DNA from: Chytriomyces cf. hyalinus JEL632
Taxonomy: Eukaryota > Chytridiomycota > Chytridiomycetes > Chytridiales > Chytriomycetaceae
Direction: 5' to 3'
NCBI GenBank assembly: GCA_025435555.1
Contig: JAIWWG010000103.1
Coordinates: 35,522 to 99,521 of the forward strand
DNA length: 64,000 nt
The notes below the pieces were generated by a model. It ran no database searches and was not told the DNA's origin. It saw only the letters and a program-made list of their open reading frames with translations. The translations under genes and the position numbers were made by a program. Positions 33,700-45,532 of the stretch are shown one piece after another (the first letter of the stretch is position 1; every line of letters begins with the position of its first letter).

Positions 33700-35204
33700 T
33701 CAAGCTTTCGGCATGCTCGCAATGGCTTTCTCCACCTCCTTCGGACAATCAAAGATGGAATAAAACTTCATCAAATTGTGGTTGAAAGCAAAGATTCCAG
33801 CGCGCAACAAAAAGTGACTGAAACTTGGTCCAAGAACAGACGACGAATAATACTGTTTCGCCATTTCGCGACTGCGATTCGCGTTTGCTGTGGCTTGAGG
33901 GACACGGAGTTTGGAGTAGATGCTCAGCACTGAATGCACGTCTTTTTGGTCGGGCAGGCGTTTGAAGAGTTCAAACAGCGCTCCAACGTCTTCCATGCCT
34001 GTGCCAAGACCGAGACCTGTGTGATACCTATGATCAGTTTTATACTTAGAACCAGAAGATGTGCAAGCAACAAATACCTGCGTTAGGAACCATTCCATGC
34101 GCCGCATCTCCCACCAAAACGGTCCGGCCTTTGTGGTACGCATTCAAGTCTGGCAGATCGTAAATACTCGCAGGCGAGATTCTGTAAGCTTTCCGAATCA
34201 TTTGCTCAACGTGGTCTGGAACGCCCCATCCACGAACCAACTCTGCGAGACGCGCCGAGTGCTTTGGCAAGTCCGAGTACGGCCGCCAACCCTCCGTTTC
34301 TTCCGGGTCTGGTTCATGAAACGTCATGATGTTAATTGCTCCGATTTGTTCCGAGACTCTGAACGTGCACACAAGTTCCTTCTTGACGCGGTCAATGTAG
34401 AAGCCACAGGTTTCGTTCATTTTGATGTTGTTGGCAACGAGGTCGACCACGCCAATGTAACCAAGGACACCTGTGAACTGGCTTTTGGAGGATTCGCCGA
34501 ATATGGCCCGACGTGTTGCGGAGTGAATGCCGTCTGCGCCGACAAGCAGATCGCCCTTGGCTGTTGATCCGTCGGCGAAATGGGCCGTGACTGAGTAGGC
34601 CTGTTCTTCGACACGGACGAGCTTCTTTCCCATAAACATTCTGATGCCTGCTTGTTGGCATGCTTTCAGAAGGATGTTGTGAAGCTGTTGTTGGTCATAT
34701 TGGTCAATTAATTAGGGTTACTTTTTGTAAAATTTCCTGTGGATTGGATGTGCATTGGCAACGGGCAATTTCACCTTTGACCGAAGAATCTGAAGCGGCG
34801 CCTGCAATTCTGGATCGGGTTCCATTCGCGCGTTCAGCGGGACCACGTCCAGCTGCACTGCGGCGGACCCGTCCATCTTGTACCAGTGGATGTGCGGGGA
34901 CGTGGAGCTCTGCGCCACGACCTCGTCAAACAGTCCAAGGCTCTTCAATACACGGGTTGCACTGGGTGCCAGCAGCACAGAGCCTGTATTGACAGATTGT
35001 TAAATGTATCGTAAATAACGCGGGTGGGGGGAATAACTCACCTCCCGTGTCGCCAAAGTCAACGTCAAGCGGGGTTCCATTTGAGTTGAGTGCGGCAGCG
35101 ACGAGATCGACCTGATCGTAGAGCGTGCATGTGATGCCAGCTTTGTGCAGGGCAAAGGCCGTTGCTGCGCCGACAAGACCCGTGCCAATGACAACCACAT
35201 TCAT
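33700..35204 (-). CDS. FAD-dependent aromatic-type monooxygenase, 431 aa
   Basis: Four exons (35042-35204, 34775-34983, 34078-34684, 33700-34016) join in frame. The N-terminus has the dinucleotide-binding motif VIGTGLVGAATA. A central LLVGADGIHSATRRAIF matches the DG motif and VLVGDAAHGMVPNAGLGLGTGMED is the GD motif of group A flavoprotein hydroxylases (PHBH/salicylate-hydroxylase fold). Such enzymes use NAD(P)H and O2 to hydroxylate aromatic or related substrates; the substrate here is unknown. Intron 2 (34685-34774) contains the sequence copied to 30460. There is no transmembrane segment. Confidence 0.9.
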
Positions 35205-35578
35205 TTTTTTTGAATTTCAGTTTTGGGGGAGGCTTTTCTGTCCCACTCAAATGGTATTTTTAAATTGGGCCATGTGGTTCATTAGGAGGTATGGTGTGCG
35301 TGCGGGGCTCCAGCGGTGCCTCAGATACCACGCCCCACTTGGAGCCAGCGTCTCTGGGGCCCCCGACACCGCTGATACCGACGCGTGTTGACTGTGGGGA
35401 TGACCAGCTTGTTCCAACTTGTTCCAACTAGTCCTCGCAGCAACTGAGCCGGGACTCCTGAAATCTCAACCCATTGGCAGTCCACGCCAGAATGCTCCGT
35501 CAATGTCGACAGCGGATAATCGGAACAACGCCTTTTGGCACATCAAATGCGTGAATCTAAATTCTGCTCCAACAAATA

Positions 35579-36899
35579 ATGAACACGTACTTCTGCCACC
35601 AGTGCCAGGTACGCCCCCACCCACCCAACACACACACTCCAAACCACGAAACTTACACAACAGCATCAACAAACTAGTCGCAATTCCAGCTTCCTCCGAC
35701 GGCAACTCCATCTGCTCCATTCTGCTCCGACTGCGGCAGCGACTTTGTCGAGGCCGTTGACGAGGATGACAGCTTTGACCCCGGTCCCGAATTTGCAGCC
35801 TTCAACATAGACGACACACTCACACATGCTGCCCACGCGCCAATCGCAGGCGGCCTGTCTGACCTGTTCAACATGATACTCACCTCACAACTCGCACGTG
35901 GGCCCAGGGCTGCGGGCGTTGCTGGAGGAACGACGGGCATTGGATCGGACCCTCATGTGCGTGCGGGGACGTTTGCGGGGGGTGTTTCGATCTCGTCGCA
36001 GTCTGGAGGGAGGCCTGTGTTTTACGGCGATCTTGCTGGGTTGGGTGGTGGGGATCGTACGGTGCCGCCTATGGGCGCCACTTCGACGCTGAGAGACCGT
36101 ATGCAGGAGAGAGATGACCGGGGTGGTCAAGGTGCAATGCCGGGAATGCCCATTCATGAGAATACACGGCCAGCCACTGCCTCAGATGCAAATGCGGATA
36201 GAAATCAAAGATCCGATCCAGACATCTCTTTAGACGAGAGGAGACGAGAGGAAGTCACGCGAATGATACAGTTGAGCTGTTTACATATGTTATCCTGATT
36301 GATCATGCCCTCTTATGCAAGGCGTGCGTATGTTTAGTCTTCTGTTCAACGGAATGGGTTCTGTAAGAAGTGGGACTGGCTCTGGCTCCAATTCTTTGTT
36401 TCAGCTTTTTGGAGGAATCGGAGATCCGAGAGGTGTAACTAAGGGTTTCATCACAACCCGCGCAAGCAGTTAATATTTATTCCAATTGCAGATTATGCAT
36501 TCGGACAAAGCGGCTACGATGATGTGATTACTCAGTTGATGGGGCAATTGGGACAGTTGAGTCTCTCTCTCTCTCGCCGCGCTTATCTCACTCTACCCCC
36601 GCATCTTAACCTGCGTTATATTCTTTCTATGCAGAGGAAATACACCCCACTTGACAGAAGATCAGATTGCCCGACTGCCGCGCGTATTTGTGCGAGCAAA
36701 AGACCTTGGCGAACACCCAGAATGCCCAGTATGCCAAGAAGATTTCTCGAACGAGGGGAGCGGGGAGCAAGCGGTGAAGCTCGAATGCATGCACCATTTC
36801 CATCCATCGTGCATTGAGAACTGGTTGAAGTTGAACGCGTCTTGTCCAGTGTGTCGAAAGCCTGTGACTGACCCTGCGAGAGGACCTGCGAGCATTTGA
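35579..36899 (+). CDS. RING-H2 ubiquitin ligase of the RNF126/RNF115 type, 356 aa
   Basis: Five exons (35579-35608, 35678-36278, 36322-36432, 36492-36555, 36635-36899). The 30-nt first exon encodes MNTYFCHQCQ, the first CxxC of the N-terminal zinc ribbon; the second pair (FCSDCGSDFVEAV) comes from exon 2. This split ribbon decided the start. A disordered Gly-rich middle follows, then GQSGYDDVITQLMGQLGQ, and a C-terminal RING-H2: CPVCQEDFSNEG...CMHHFHPSCIENWLKLNASCPVCR. In this family the ribbon binds ubiquitin or clients of the BAG6 quality-control pathway. The exon 2 donor (GTTTAC) is the weakest junction. Confidence 0.88.
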
Positions 36900-37011
36900 A
36901 GAAACATCCATCCACCCCCAGTAGCAACATGTGAATAAAAGAAAATGAAAAAGGCAGCGAAAGAGAAAGTTGACAAACACTTTATTTGATAAAATCCAAA
37001 ACAAATAAAAA

Positions 37012-40000
37012 ATGCTCTTGGACCCAAAACGCGAAATCGATGTCAACACACTCATTCGCGAATACCTGCGCTACGCAGACTACCGGTCATCCGTGTCAGC
37101 ATTCGACAGCGAATGTATTCTGAAGGCGCGCATCCCGCAAGGAGACAGAGGCAGCACTAGCTCTGAGGATGATGCCGAGAGCCAAGCGCGACTAGAGGAA
37201 GTTCAGGTTACCATTTCTCGAGATTGTTAATCTGTTCGAGTTTTAAATATCATTGTTCATATAGAATCGGTTTGTGATTGCGTTTCGAGACGGAGATCGC
37301 ACCGAGTTTTTCCATCTGTGGGACGAACACTTTCCACCTGATGTCGTCAAGAGCGACCCGCTGTATCAGAAGCTTGAGTTTCAAGTCAGCATCTACTTTG
37401 CCGTGTTTCCCATTCATCCGTACGTGGCCAAGTCTTCAGGCCAGGTAAGGACCAGAGATATATTGTATCCAGATAAAACCAACACCGCTCTTCTTCGAAC
37501 GCCACAGATCTTATCAGTTCAACAAAGCATGGAAGCTTTCAAAATATTCCTCGAAACGCGTGGCGCAGATTTATGCAAAACAACACAGTTCCTGTCCTTC
37601 TACGCGCTTCCTTACGTCCCAGACGCGCGACAACACCCAACATTTAACGAAATCTTCACCGAGAGACACGTTTCTGAGCTTGAAAGTAGATTGATTGCAT
37701 TTTTGGGGAGCGCGTTGAGGTCGGCGCATGTGCCAAGGATTTTGAGGATTCTTACGGGGGTGGATATGCGGCCGGTTGAGGTGGCGGCTGGTACTGTCTC
37801 TTTTTTTTTTTCGAACAAACAGTTCTTGTATGCTCACAATCCTTTCTTCACACAGACAACACTCTGGAACTCAAACTTCTCAAACGGCAAGTACGCGACC
37901 ATGACGACCAATCAAGACAGCTTGAAAACAAACACCGCGGCCTTCAGCGAGACTACCACAACCTGCTTACAATCGCTTCAGAGCTCGTACAGACGCTTGC
38001 GGCGTGCATTAACGGCGAAAAGATTACGGCAGCGTACCTCGCATCCATTGTACAGCGCGTTGGTGACTTTAAGAGAAACTCGCTGCAACAGATGCAGTCA
38101 TGCGTCACGGAACAGCAGAATGAAGTGGCGGAGATGGGGCATAACCAAGAATCTGCACCAGAGCATCCACCAATCACCAGGTATTTTACTTCAAGTTGTA
38201 AAAGGTGATGACTTACTCACTTCACATGCTTGGTAAAAGTTCGCCGACTCGCCAGCGGAATACGCCAGTTCCTTCTCGTAGCAATGTTCAAACAGCAGTT
38301 CCACCCAATTTGGAGGCATTTTTGGATTATGAGCTGATGAAGACGGATCTGGCGCCTTCCTCGAACGAAGACCAAATTCGGAAGCAGGCGTTCGTCCTCC
38401 AAGCGATGCGAATGGTACAGTTTATGTTGCTGATTGTGATATTCGTGAGAATACTGACAGAAACTCGAAACATTAGCGCTTGACCAAATCAAATTCCAGC
38501 GCAGAAAAGCGTCGCATTCTGAGAGAATATATTTCGCACGACTTTCTTGGTATTTCAGCTGGAAACGTGAGTGCAATCTGCAACAACTATACACAACTGA
38601 TTCCCGGTAACGTTTCTTGGTATCGCCTTCAGGATATCATCTTGCCACTTTTGCAATCAGGTCCCCACATTGTGTGCGAGCAACTGGCCAGATTTCTAAA
38701 CACCGTATCATCCGAATGCACTGGCCGAGAATATCTCCTTCAGCTGACGGATGGCAATGAGCTGATTCCCTCACTTGTTAACTCCATGATGAGTGAGAGC
38801 AGAGACTCGCTGTATCAGCAAAATCTGTTGGGAACCCTTCAGAAGTTGAGTTTGAGGTGAGACAAAAGTTGCTTTTCTCACCGAAGGCATACAGCAACTT
38901 TCTTATCTCCCGACATCCCCTGACAAAAGGCGGAGCGCCCAAAGCACAATGAACCATATGAATGTTCTTCAGTTCCTCCACCATTTACTCGAAAACAGTG
39001 ACTCGCTTTCAGATTACTCTTGCGAATATGGAACTGCTCTGTTCATGAACCTCTGCTTGCGAACGCAGGGGAGAAAACAGTGCCTGGAACATCCACCCCA
39101 CACTCTCGAAGTTTTGCTTGGGCTTTTGGAAATTGATAGCATGCAGGTAGGTACATGTTTGAGTGGGTTTTGTATATGTGTCCCTCACTAATCCTTGCTA
39201 TCAGATTCAAACCTATGTGAACGGCGCGCTTTATTCTCTCCTCTCTGAGCATGAATTCCGCGAGTGTGCCAAAGAAATGAGGCTTGATGAATCGCTGTTG
39301 TATCTGCAGAAAACTGCCAACGAGCAAGTGCGAGGGCAAATCAACTTTGTTTTGGAGCAAATGTCGGCTGGTAAACAAACTATATGGACACAAAACTCGT
39401 TCATCCATGCATTCCTGAGCGAACTTTTTTTCCAGGTGACGATGAGAAGCAAGAGGATGAAGCAGCATCTGAAGACGGGGATGATGAAGATGAAGAAAAT
39501 GACGAAGAGGTATTTACCATAGCGCCTTAATTTTTTGCGATTTCTTATGTCTCACTCGTTTGAATCTTTCGCAGGAGCACGAAGCCGAAGAAGACTTTGA
39601 CGAGTTGATCCCAAGTCTTCCCAAAGACTCTGCCGGCATCAACGTCCTTCTCCCTTACTTTAACAAACGGCGCGCCGCTACTATGGCTGAAACTCAAACT
39701 CCTACAAGTACTGCGAAAGCGTCAGGAGGTTTGGCCGGTGTAAACCCACAGTCAACGCCGCCAATCAATAGAAATGAAAGCGTGCGACAGAGCGTGTCTC
39801 AAAGTATTCAGCAAGATTTAACGCGTCCAAAGACTCCAACTTCTGTGCGGACTTCTTCGCCAGTGAAGCAGACGGGCAATTGGTCTGAGGAAACGAATGT
39901 GGCGCAATCAGTGTCGAAAGTGGATGTTTCACCTGCTGCTGCAGTGGGCAAAAAACGGCCTGGAAACGTGCCGAAAAATGATGTTGAGCTGCGGGAGTTT

Positions 40001-40057
40001 AACACTGGATTTACGACTCGGCCCAAACTTCCACGGACGCCGCTGGGAGATCAATGA
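37012..40057 (+). CDS. armc9: ARMC9-like LisH/armadillo ciliary protein, 803 aa
   Basis: Eleven exons (37012-37206, 37265-37444, 37508-37790, 37856-38180, 38240-38414, 38477-38566, 38633-38856, 38930-39146, 39205-39370, 39436-39509, 39575-40057) join in frame. A LisH motif lies at residues 10-40. KLEFQVSIYFAVFPIHP and FLSFYALPYVPD match the N-terminal domain of ARMC9. A coiled region has QRDYHNLLTIASELV. Armadillo repeats include YISHDFLGI, ALFMNLCLRTQGRKQC and QTYVNGALYSLLSEHEFRE. An acidic segment and the C-terminal FNTGFTTRPKLPRTP motif also agree with ARMC9. The animal protein acts at ciliary basal bodies and tips; a flagellar role here follows from the family. Confidence 0.93.
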
Positions 40058-40209
40058 GATGATAGATGAGGGGCACGGCTGCATTTGCGAACACGTGAAC
40101 CGAATACGAATAAAGCATATAGAGCATTATCTTTATTTCGATTGGCAGTATCTGGATTTAATGCGGCGTCACTGTTAGACATTGAGTTGATTTCGATGGT
40201 TTAGAGTGG

Positions 40210-41017
40210 TTAATCCGTCGTTGCCAACAGGGTCACAAAATCTTCGTAGTAAACGCGGTTGTCAGTCGGATCGGTGCAAGCCTACACACAGTGCGGGGAA
40301 TGTAAATCACGGTAAAGCATGTCTAGACAACGGCGAACGACATGCACTCACTGCCAACATTTCTTCCATTTCTTCACCTGAAAACGGCTCCCCTTCCGTC
40401 AACATGTATCTCCGCAACACTTCTGGCTCCAGAAATCCTTTTCTTTCTGAATCAAGAGCCTGCTTTTGCGAGGTGAGGTATTAGTGTGAAACCGAGTCTC
40501 CTTCAAGATGGATTATGAACCTGAAAAGCACGGTAGATTTCTTCTTCATCATTACGAATCGCAGCGCTTGTACTGAAAATCATGGATGCACAAACGCGAA
40601 AGAATTTGTTGTAGTGGATGTATCCTGTTGGTTCTTCTTCCTCCATCTGGAAGAACGATAGCATCAGGAGGTTAGATGCATGCGTGGTTGAAGGATACTG
40701 GTTGCCACCTCTTTGACCCAGATTCGCAGGTTCTCTTCGGACGGGTTGACGCCCAAAGATCGAATCACGGTTCCGATTTCACGGGCTGCGTAATTGAAAG
40801 AGCGACAATGTTCAGTTTAAGTAATACGCGCTAATTAGATATTGCACTCACCATCACAAGTGCCGTTGTTTGCCTGGTCAAAGACGTCAAAGGCTGCCGC
40901 AAGCTCGTCAAATACTCCTCCACACAAAATCATTCACAGCAACCGCGTCTCACCGCTCTTGATCTTGCGCACCAGATTCGGATCCAAGTTTGTTTCAGGA
41001 GTTTGCGGCACAGACAT
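40210..41017 (-). CDS. drc8: Dynein regulatory complex subunit 8 (EFCAB2-like), 170 aa
   Basis: Six exons (40954-41017, 40852-40917, 40709-40785, 40521-40646, 40352-40459, 40210-40281). Calmodulin-like EF-hand pairs are visible: AAAFDVFDQANNGTCDAREIG and RAFQALDSERKGFLEPEVL. Several loops lack full calcium ligands. VIRSLGVNPSE, KEMEEEEPTGYI and TEGEPFSGEEMEEMLA match EFCAB2/DRC8, a component of the nexin-dynein regulatory complex of motile axonemes. The first intron is only 36 nt. The start lies 84 bp from the divergent CENP-A gene and the stop 153 bp from the armc9 stop. Confidence 0.93.
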
Positions 41018-41101
41018 TGGTCGATTGAAACGCGTCTGACAAAAGTGGTGTTTCTAAAGTTAAAATAAAGCTGTGAAATAACCAAACACCAAAAAACGGG
41101 A

Positions 41102-41730
41102 ATGGCGCGTTCGAAAGTCAGCGGAAAGACCCCCGTCAAAACAACACCCGCTGCTCGGCTCAATAAGATCGTCTCACCTCCACAGTCCAAGGGAAGTACG
41201 TCGTCTCTCTCTCTCTCTCTCTCTCTGTCTGAAGCGAGTCCGGTTCACACTGACCCATAAAACGTCCGAACTCACCACCCACTTTGCCGTTCGCACAGAT
41301 ACCCCGGCCAAAGCTGCCACTCCAAAGAGACCGCACAGATACAGACCAGGCACAGTTGCTTTGCGCGAGATTCGCAAGTACCAAAAGGGCACGGATCTTC
41401 TTTTGCGCAAACTACCTTTCCAGCGAGTGGTGAGAAACCATTCGATTTGCTTTGATTGAAGGTGCGGGGACTGAATTCGAATTGAACCGAACTTTGTCCG
41501 AAAACACCCAGGTCCGAGATGTAGTGGCCAGTTTCACGCAGGACTATGACGACAACTCGACGCTTCGTCTTCAAAGCAGTGCGATTCTCTGTCTGCAAGA
41601 AGCTGCAGAGGCGTTTCTCGTTCATCTGTTTGAGGACTCGAATTTGTGTGCGATCCATGCAAAGCGTGTCACGATCATGCAGAAGGACATTCAGCTGGCG
41701 AGACGCATTCGTGGCGTGTATGCTGCCTAG
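41102..41730 (+). CDS. Centromeric histone H3 variant (CENP-A/Cse4), 147 aa
   Basis: Three exons (41102-41195, 41299-41429, 41512-41730). The N-terminal tail of about 45 residues lacks the H3 K4/K9/K27 context. The histone fold starts at [20 protein letters not shown] and includes [16 protein letters not shown], a lengthened loop 1 ([18 protein letters not shown]), [30 protein letters not shown] and [11 protein letters not shown]. The longer loop 1 and divergent tail are the marks of CenH3 against canonical H3. It would replace H3 in centromeric nucleosomes. The first intron contains a CT microsatellite. Confidence 0.9.
41198..41229 (+). repeat. CT microsatellite in the first intron of the CENP-A gene
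   Basis: About twelve CT units follow the GTACGTCGT donor region. The tract lies wholly inside the intron and does not affect the coding frame. Confidence 0.9.
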
Positions 41731-41857
41731 ACCTGCCATCATGATGCTCATTGTACAACGTTGTTGGTTGGGAATGTTTTTGGTTTTACAGAACTCAATT
41801 TGGAAGTTTATCATAAAAAAAAGAATACCGTCAAACCCTCCTGAACACATTCCACAC

Positions 41858-43684
41858 ATGGGAGACCGTGATTTGACACACCAGTGTCCCTGCGGCAACG
41901 TGCGAGTGCGGGTTCTGAACGAAGACGGCGAGGTCGAAGAGGACAGTCTGGTGAGAGCGGGTGGACCAAGCAGTGTATGATACGCATGCTGACAAGGGGA
42001 CTTCCTGAAATCCAGACTGTCAAGTTCAGTGCTTTATGCTTAACGCTTCCTTCTGCGAACAAGAGCGACATTGTGTGCATCAATTGCGCATCTCGTGTTG
42101 TGGCAGACGGGCGTGTGGCAGGCGGAGTGCCGGTCAGTGGCCATGCGCACCACCAACGCGACGCCGTCAGCGAGTGCTTCGGCATCCGCGTGGCTGCGTC
42201 TCCTTCTCCCGACATCGACCAGGAGTCACGTGTCCGTCCAGAGGATGTGCACGTGGCCATGCCCGACATCCACCCGCGCAAACACGCACTCAGGATCTGT
42301 TTCGAGGACTGGAAGCAGAACTTGCTCAAAGAAACGGAAGAACGTATTCTGCAGGCGCAGGCTCAGTGCGCTTTTTTGTGCGATCGTATTCAGGAGCTTG
42401 GTGGGGCCTGTGAATCCAGCAAGGACACGCATTGTGAGCATTGTGATCCGGAGGTGTATATTTCTTGTATGGTCCAGTCCAGTGACTGTGTCGCTCATTT
42501 GTTGCTTCTTTTTCAGCTGCCCCCAACGCCAAACACAGCTCATCCCTTAAAGCTGGTCTCAGCCACGGCTGCCATCGCCCCTCTGATTTCTCCAACGGCA
42601 ATCACGCAACCCTCTATTCCTGTTGTAGGGAGTCCGCCAAACGCAATTCCGATCCCGCAGCCGTCCGTCATTTTCAAAGAACCCATTCCTTCGGCATCCG
42701 TTGCAAGTCCGACTGTCGGGAGCCTTTTGAGTCGTAGAATCAGTTTGGCCGCCAGTGCTGGAAGTTTGAATTCAAATGTACCTGTGAATCCGCCGTTGCT
42801 GAAGCAGACGATTATTCCACCTGAAGCCCTCCTGAAAGGGAATTTGATATCTGGTAGTCTTCCTAGTAAAAACACGGCCATAGCAGGCGCTGTTTCTGGG
42901 TTGGCTGGGTCTGTTTCAAATAGCAGTGGAAATCTTTCCCGGAAAGTTCACTTCAAAGAAACGATTTCTCCAACCACCACCACCAGCAACGCTGCTGCCA
43001 CAAACACTGCCGCAGATTCATCTATAGATACCGCACCAGCAAATGCATCTGGAACCATGGACCCCGTCAAAGCCGCAATCAAGGCCGGAACGTTTGGAAA
43101 GGGGAGCTCAAAAAGTTTGCCCAGCCCTGCACCCCCTGGTGGTGGTGTCGTGGTATTTGGAAGTAAAGATGAACTGGCATCAGGCGAAGGAGAGGACGAT
43201 GGCGAGAAGGATGATGAGGATGATGAAGACTTGTTTGGGATGGACTCGGGTCATGGTGGTTCAAACGCGCGTAATGCGGACCGGTATGGGCGGGATACTG
43301 AAGATGATGAAGACGACGATAACGATGAATATGATGATGCAATAGGTAAGACCTTTTATTTGCTTGAGATGAACCGCAGTGCGGCGATGCTTTCTTTCAA
43401 CGTTTTATTAAACTTAACATTTAGAACACCAAGTATCCCTTCTGTCGTCATCTGTGCCAGTCGCAATTGCCAGTGACCCTCGGACGGGAGCGGCGCCTGC
43501 TGCATACGATCGGAAACCAAACGGCAAAAAAAAGAGTCGCAACGCAGACGATGAGGAGTTTATTGCCCCACATGAAATCGTTGCTCGAAGTTACCAGCAG
43601 CAAAGTGGGTTGGGTGAAATGAACGCGTCTGTAATTGGCAAACCTGTGGCGGCTTCTTACAAAAAGAGCTTTGTCGCGCTGTAA
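41858..43684 (+). CDS. Acidic hypothetical protein with an N-terminal Cys cluster, 539 aa
   Basis: Four exons (41858-41950, 42016-42453, 42517-43345, 43425-43684) join in frame. The N-terminal 60 residues carry HQCPCG and IVCINC, two CxC/CxxC pairs that could bind a zinc ion. A helical Gln/Glu-rich segment with more Cys and His follows (EERILQAQAQCAFLCDR, CEHCDPEV). The middle is Pro/Ser/Ala-rich, then long Asp/Glu runs. The C-terminus has a conserved-looking DEEFIAPHEIVARSYQ segment before a basic end. The last segment is likely a short linear motif shared with orthologs, but I do not recognise the family. Confidence 0.72.
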
Positions 43685-43792
43685 TTGTTTTTTAGTATGG
43701 AAATAAAATAGTCATGGAAATACTTGTGTGTGGGTTACAACTTCCTCTGGTTGTTGATAAATATAAAAAATAAATCGTCCATAAATCAGACC

Positions 43793-44550
43793 ATGACACC
43801 CCGATGGCTCCCGCTTGAAAGCAACCCCGATGTGATGAACGATTATCTCGCCAAGCTGGGCGTGCCAGCTAGTTCCAAGAGTGCGTTCGTTGATGTATGG
43901 GGTCTCGATGCGGAGGCACTGCAATTTATTCCGCGGCCCGTCCACGCGTTGCTCCTGCTTTTCCCCGTTGATGCAGTGGCGAAAGGAGAACCAATCGGAA
44001 CCGTTGTAGAGACTGGCAGTGATGCCAGTGCTGTGATGCCGTTCTACACGAAACAAACTATTGCCAATGCATGCGGAACAATTGCCCTCGTGCATGCCCT
44101 CGCAAATGCCGGCATCGATCTCGGTGAGTCTGTTTTATGTGTTTGTTGTTGTTGGGTCAGTGCGAGTTTGCTGATAATATGTCCCTCTTAGGAGGTGGAC
44201 CCATCCACAGGATCGTAACCCGCCTGGCACCTCTAACTCCAATGGAACGCGCCAAAGCGCTCGAAACAGACACAGAATTGTCGAAGCTGCATGAGGAATC
44301 CTCGCTAGACGGGCAAACTGATGCACCGCCACTGGAGGATGAAGTGGACTTGCATTTTATTGCATTTGTGCATGTTGGCGGAAAAGTGTGGGAGCTGGAC
44401 GGCAGTAAGGCGGGACCAGTTCTTCACGGCGATGCTGCTGATAATGACGCCTTTGTGACTGCGGCTGCAGGGGTTGTGCAGAAGTTTATGGCTCGCGATC
44501 CGGATGCAACGAGGTTCACTGTCGTTGCGCTGGCTGCGCATGAGGAGTGA
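43793..44550 (+). CDS. Ubiquitin C-terminal hydrolase, UCHL3/Yuh1 type (peptidase C12), 229 aa
   Basis: Two exons (43793-44123 and 44192-44550) give the normal length of the family. The catalytic Cys is in TIANACGTIALVHALAN, the His in EDEVDLHFIAFVHVGGKVWELDG, and the Asp in the same WELDG block; the oxyanion Gln is in KQTIANACG. An Asp/Glu-rich crossover loop lies between the Cys and the His. These enzymes release small adducts from the ubiquitin (or Nedd8) C-terminus, so a link with the cul1 product in this window is possible. Confidence 0.92.
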
Positions 44551-44627
44551 GGGCGCAGGTATCGGCATGTCCGAATACATTGACTGAATAAACACAAAAG
44601 AGATCTCGTGAGTGGCAGGCAGTAAAT

Positions 44628-44883
44628 TCAATGGTCGTTGTTTCCAAACACGCAACCGTCTCCATTGCCATGTCCACGCGCCTCGCAGCCGCTGTAGTGT
44701 TCGAAACCACACTTGCAAACGCGGAGGTGAATGAGTCGTTTCTTTGCTGCAAAAGTCTTTGAGGTTGGCGCGTTTTTGGTGCAAGTGTTTTATTGGAATC
44801 ACTCTCTCAAAATCGGAAGCAAAGAACGCACGCTTGAAATCGCGAATGGGCAGTGAAGGCGGCGGGTTGTCAGTGCGTATCAT
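44628..44883 (-). CDS. Small Cys-rich hypothetical protein, 69 aa
   Basis: Two exons (44803-44883 and 44628-44756) close in phase 0 across a 46-nt intron. The N-terminal part has RDFKRAFFASDFE, the C-terminal part VCKCGFEHYSGCEARGHGNGDGC..., four or more Cys and several His/Asp that could bind a metal. I know no family with this arrangement. The clean splice junction in a short ORF is the reason for the call. Confidence 0.45.
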
Positions 44884-44910
44884 TAACTAGGAATATTGGA
44901 ACAGAAATTC

Positions 44911-45532
44911 ATGAGTGGAGAGTTTGCATCGGACCTGTTTTTGAATGTGAGATTTGAGTGCAGAGTAACAGTCAATTACAAACATTGGTCAAGCCAGTGT
45001 TACGTAATCAACAGGATTACGTCACGACTCCAGGTACCAGTTTCACAATAGCCAGCACGCAGAAGACTTTCTCCACAAGTGAAAAGTCCCTCCCAACAAT
45101 GCCGGCGACTCCGATGGGTGCAGACTCATTTTTATTGCGCGCGCATCGAGCATTGTCAAGCCGCGTGATTTGAATCTGCTGGGACACCCGAGCGCAAAGT
45201 GTGTGTGTGTGTGTGAGTTATCTTTTTGAACGAACTGGGAACGAGTTTTGGTGTTTTTGGCTGTTGCATACTGACTCGTTGTCGCTCACGCAGCAGGTTC
45301 CAGACTGCGAAATCCTGCGCATACGTGAAAATGTTTGAGGTGAACTGGTTCGATATTCGTTTTTCCTTCAAGTTGTGTTTGCTTTCACTTCCTTTGTTAT
45401 CTTTTTGCAGCGGAAGGCAGCGAGAAGGGCGTCGATGGATTCTTCGAATTCACGGATGCAATATGGGAGAATGCCAAATTGTTAGTTAGGAGCATCCTGC
45501 AAAAAACGCGGTCATTAGTCGAAGGGATGTAA
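44911..45532 (+). CDS. Hypothetical spliced gene ending beside the repeat island
   Basis: The best model uses an ATG at 44911, an intron beginning CCAG|GTACC near 45034, an exon reaching about 45165, the repeat-bearing intron up to about 45293, a short exon (VPDCEILRI) and a last exon with EGSEKGVDGFFEFTDAIWENAKLLVRSILQKTRSL before the stop at 45532. The intron near 45.2 kb has a GT dinucleotide run and matches the block at 6735-6862. No domain is recognised. The last exon overlaps by 18 bp the coding-like minus-strand segment at 45515. Confidence 0.45.

Noticed and set aside
35290-35370. An 8-bp inverted repeat (CAGCGGTG / CACCGCTG) as a transposon end
   Set aside because: The arms are short, the interior is only about 48 bp and no duplication flanks it.
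35503-35608. A longer start for the RING gene from the ATG at 35503
   Set aside because: It cannot be joined to exon 2 with the donor that preserves the zinc ribbon; the ATG at 35579 gives YFCHQCQ as in RNF126.
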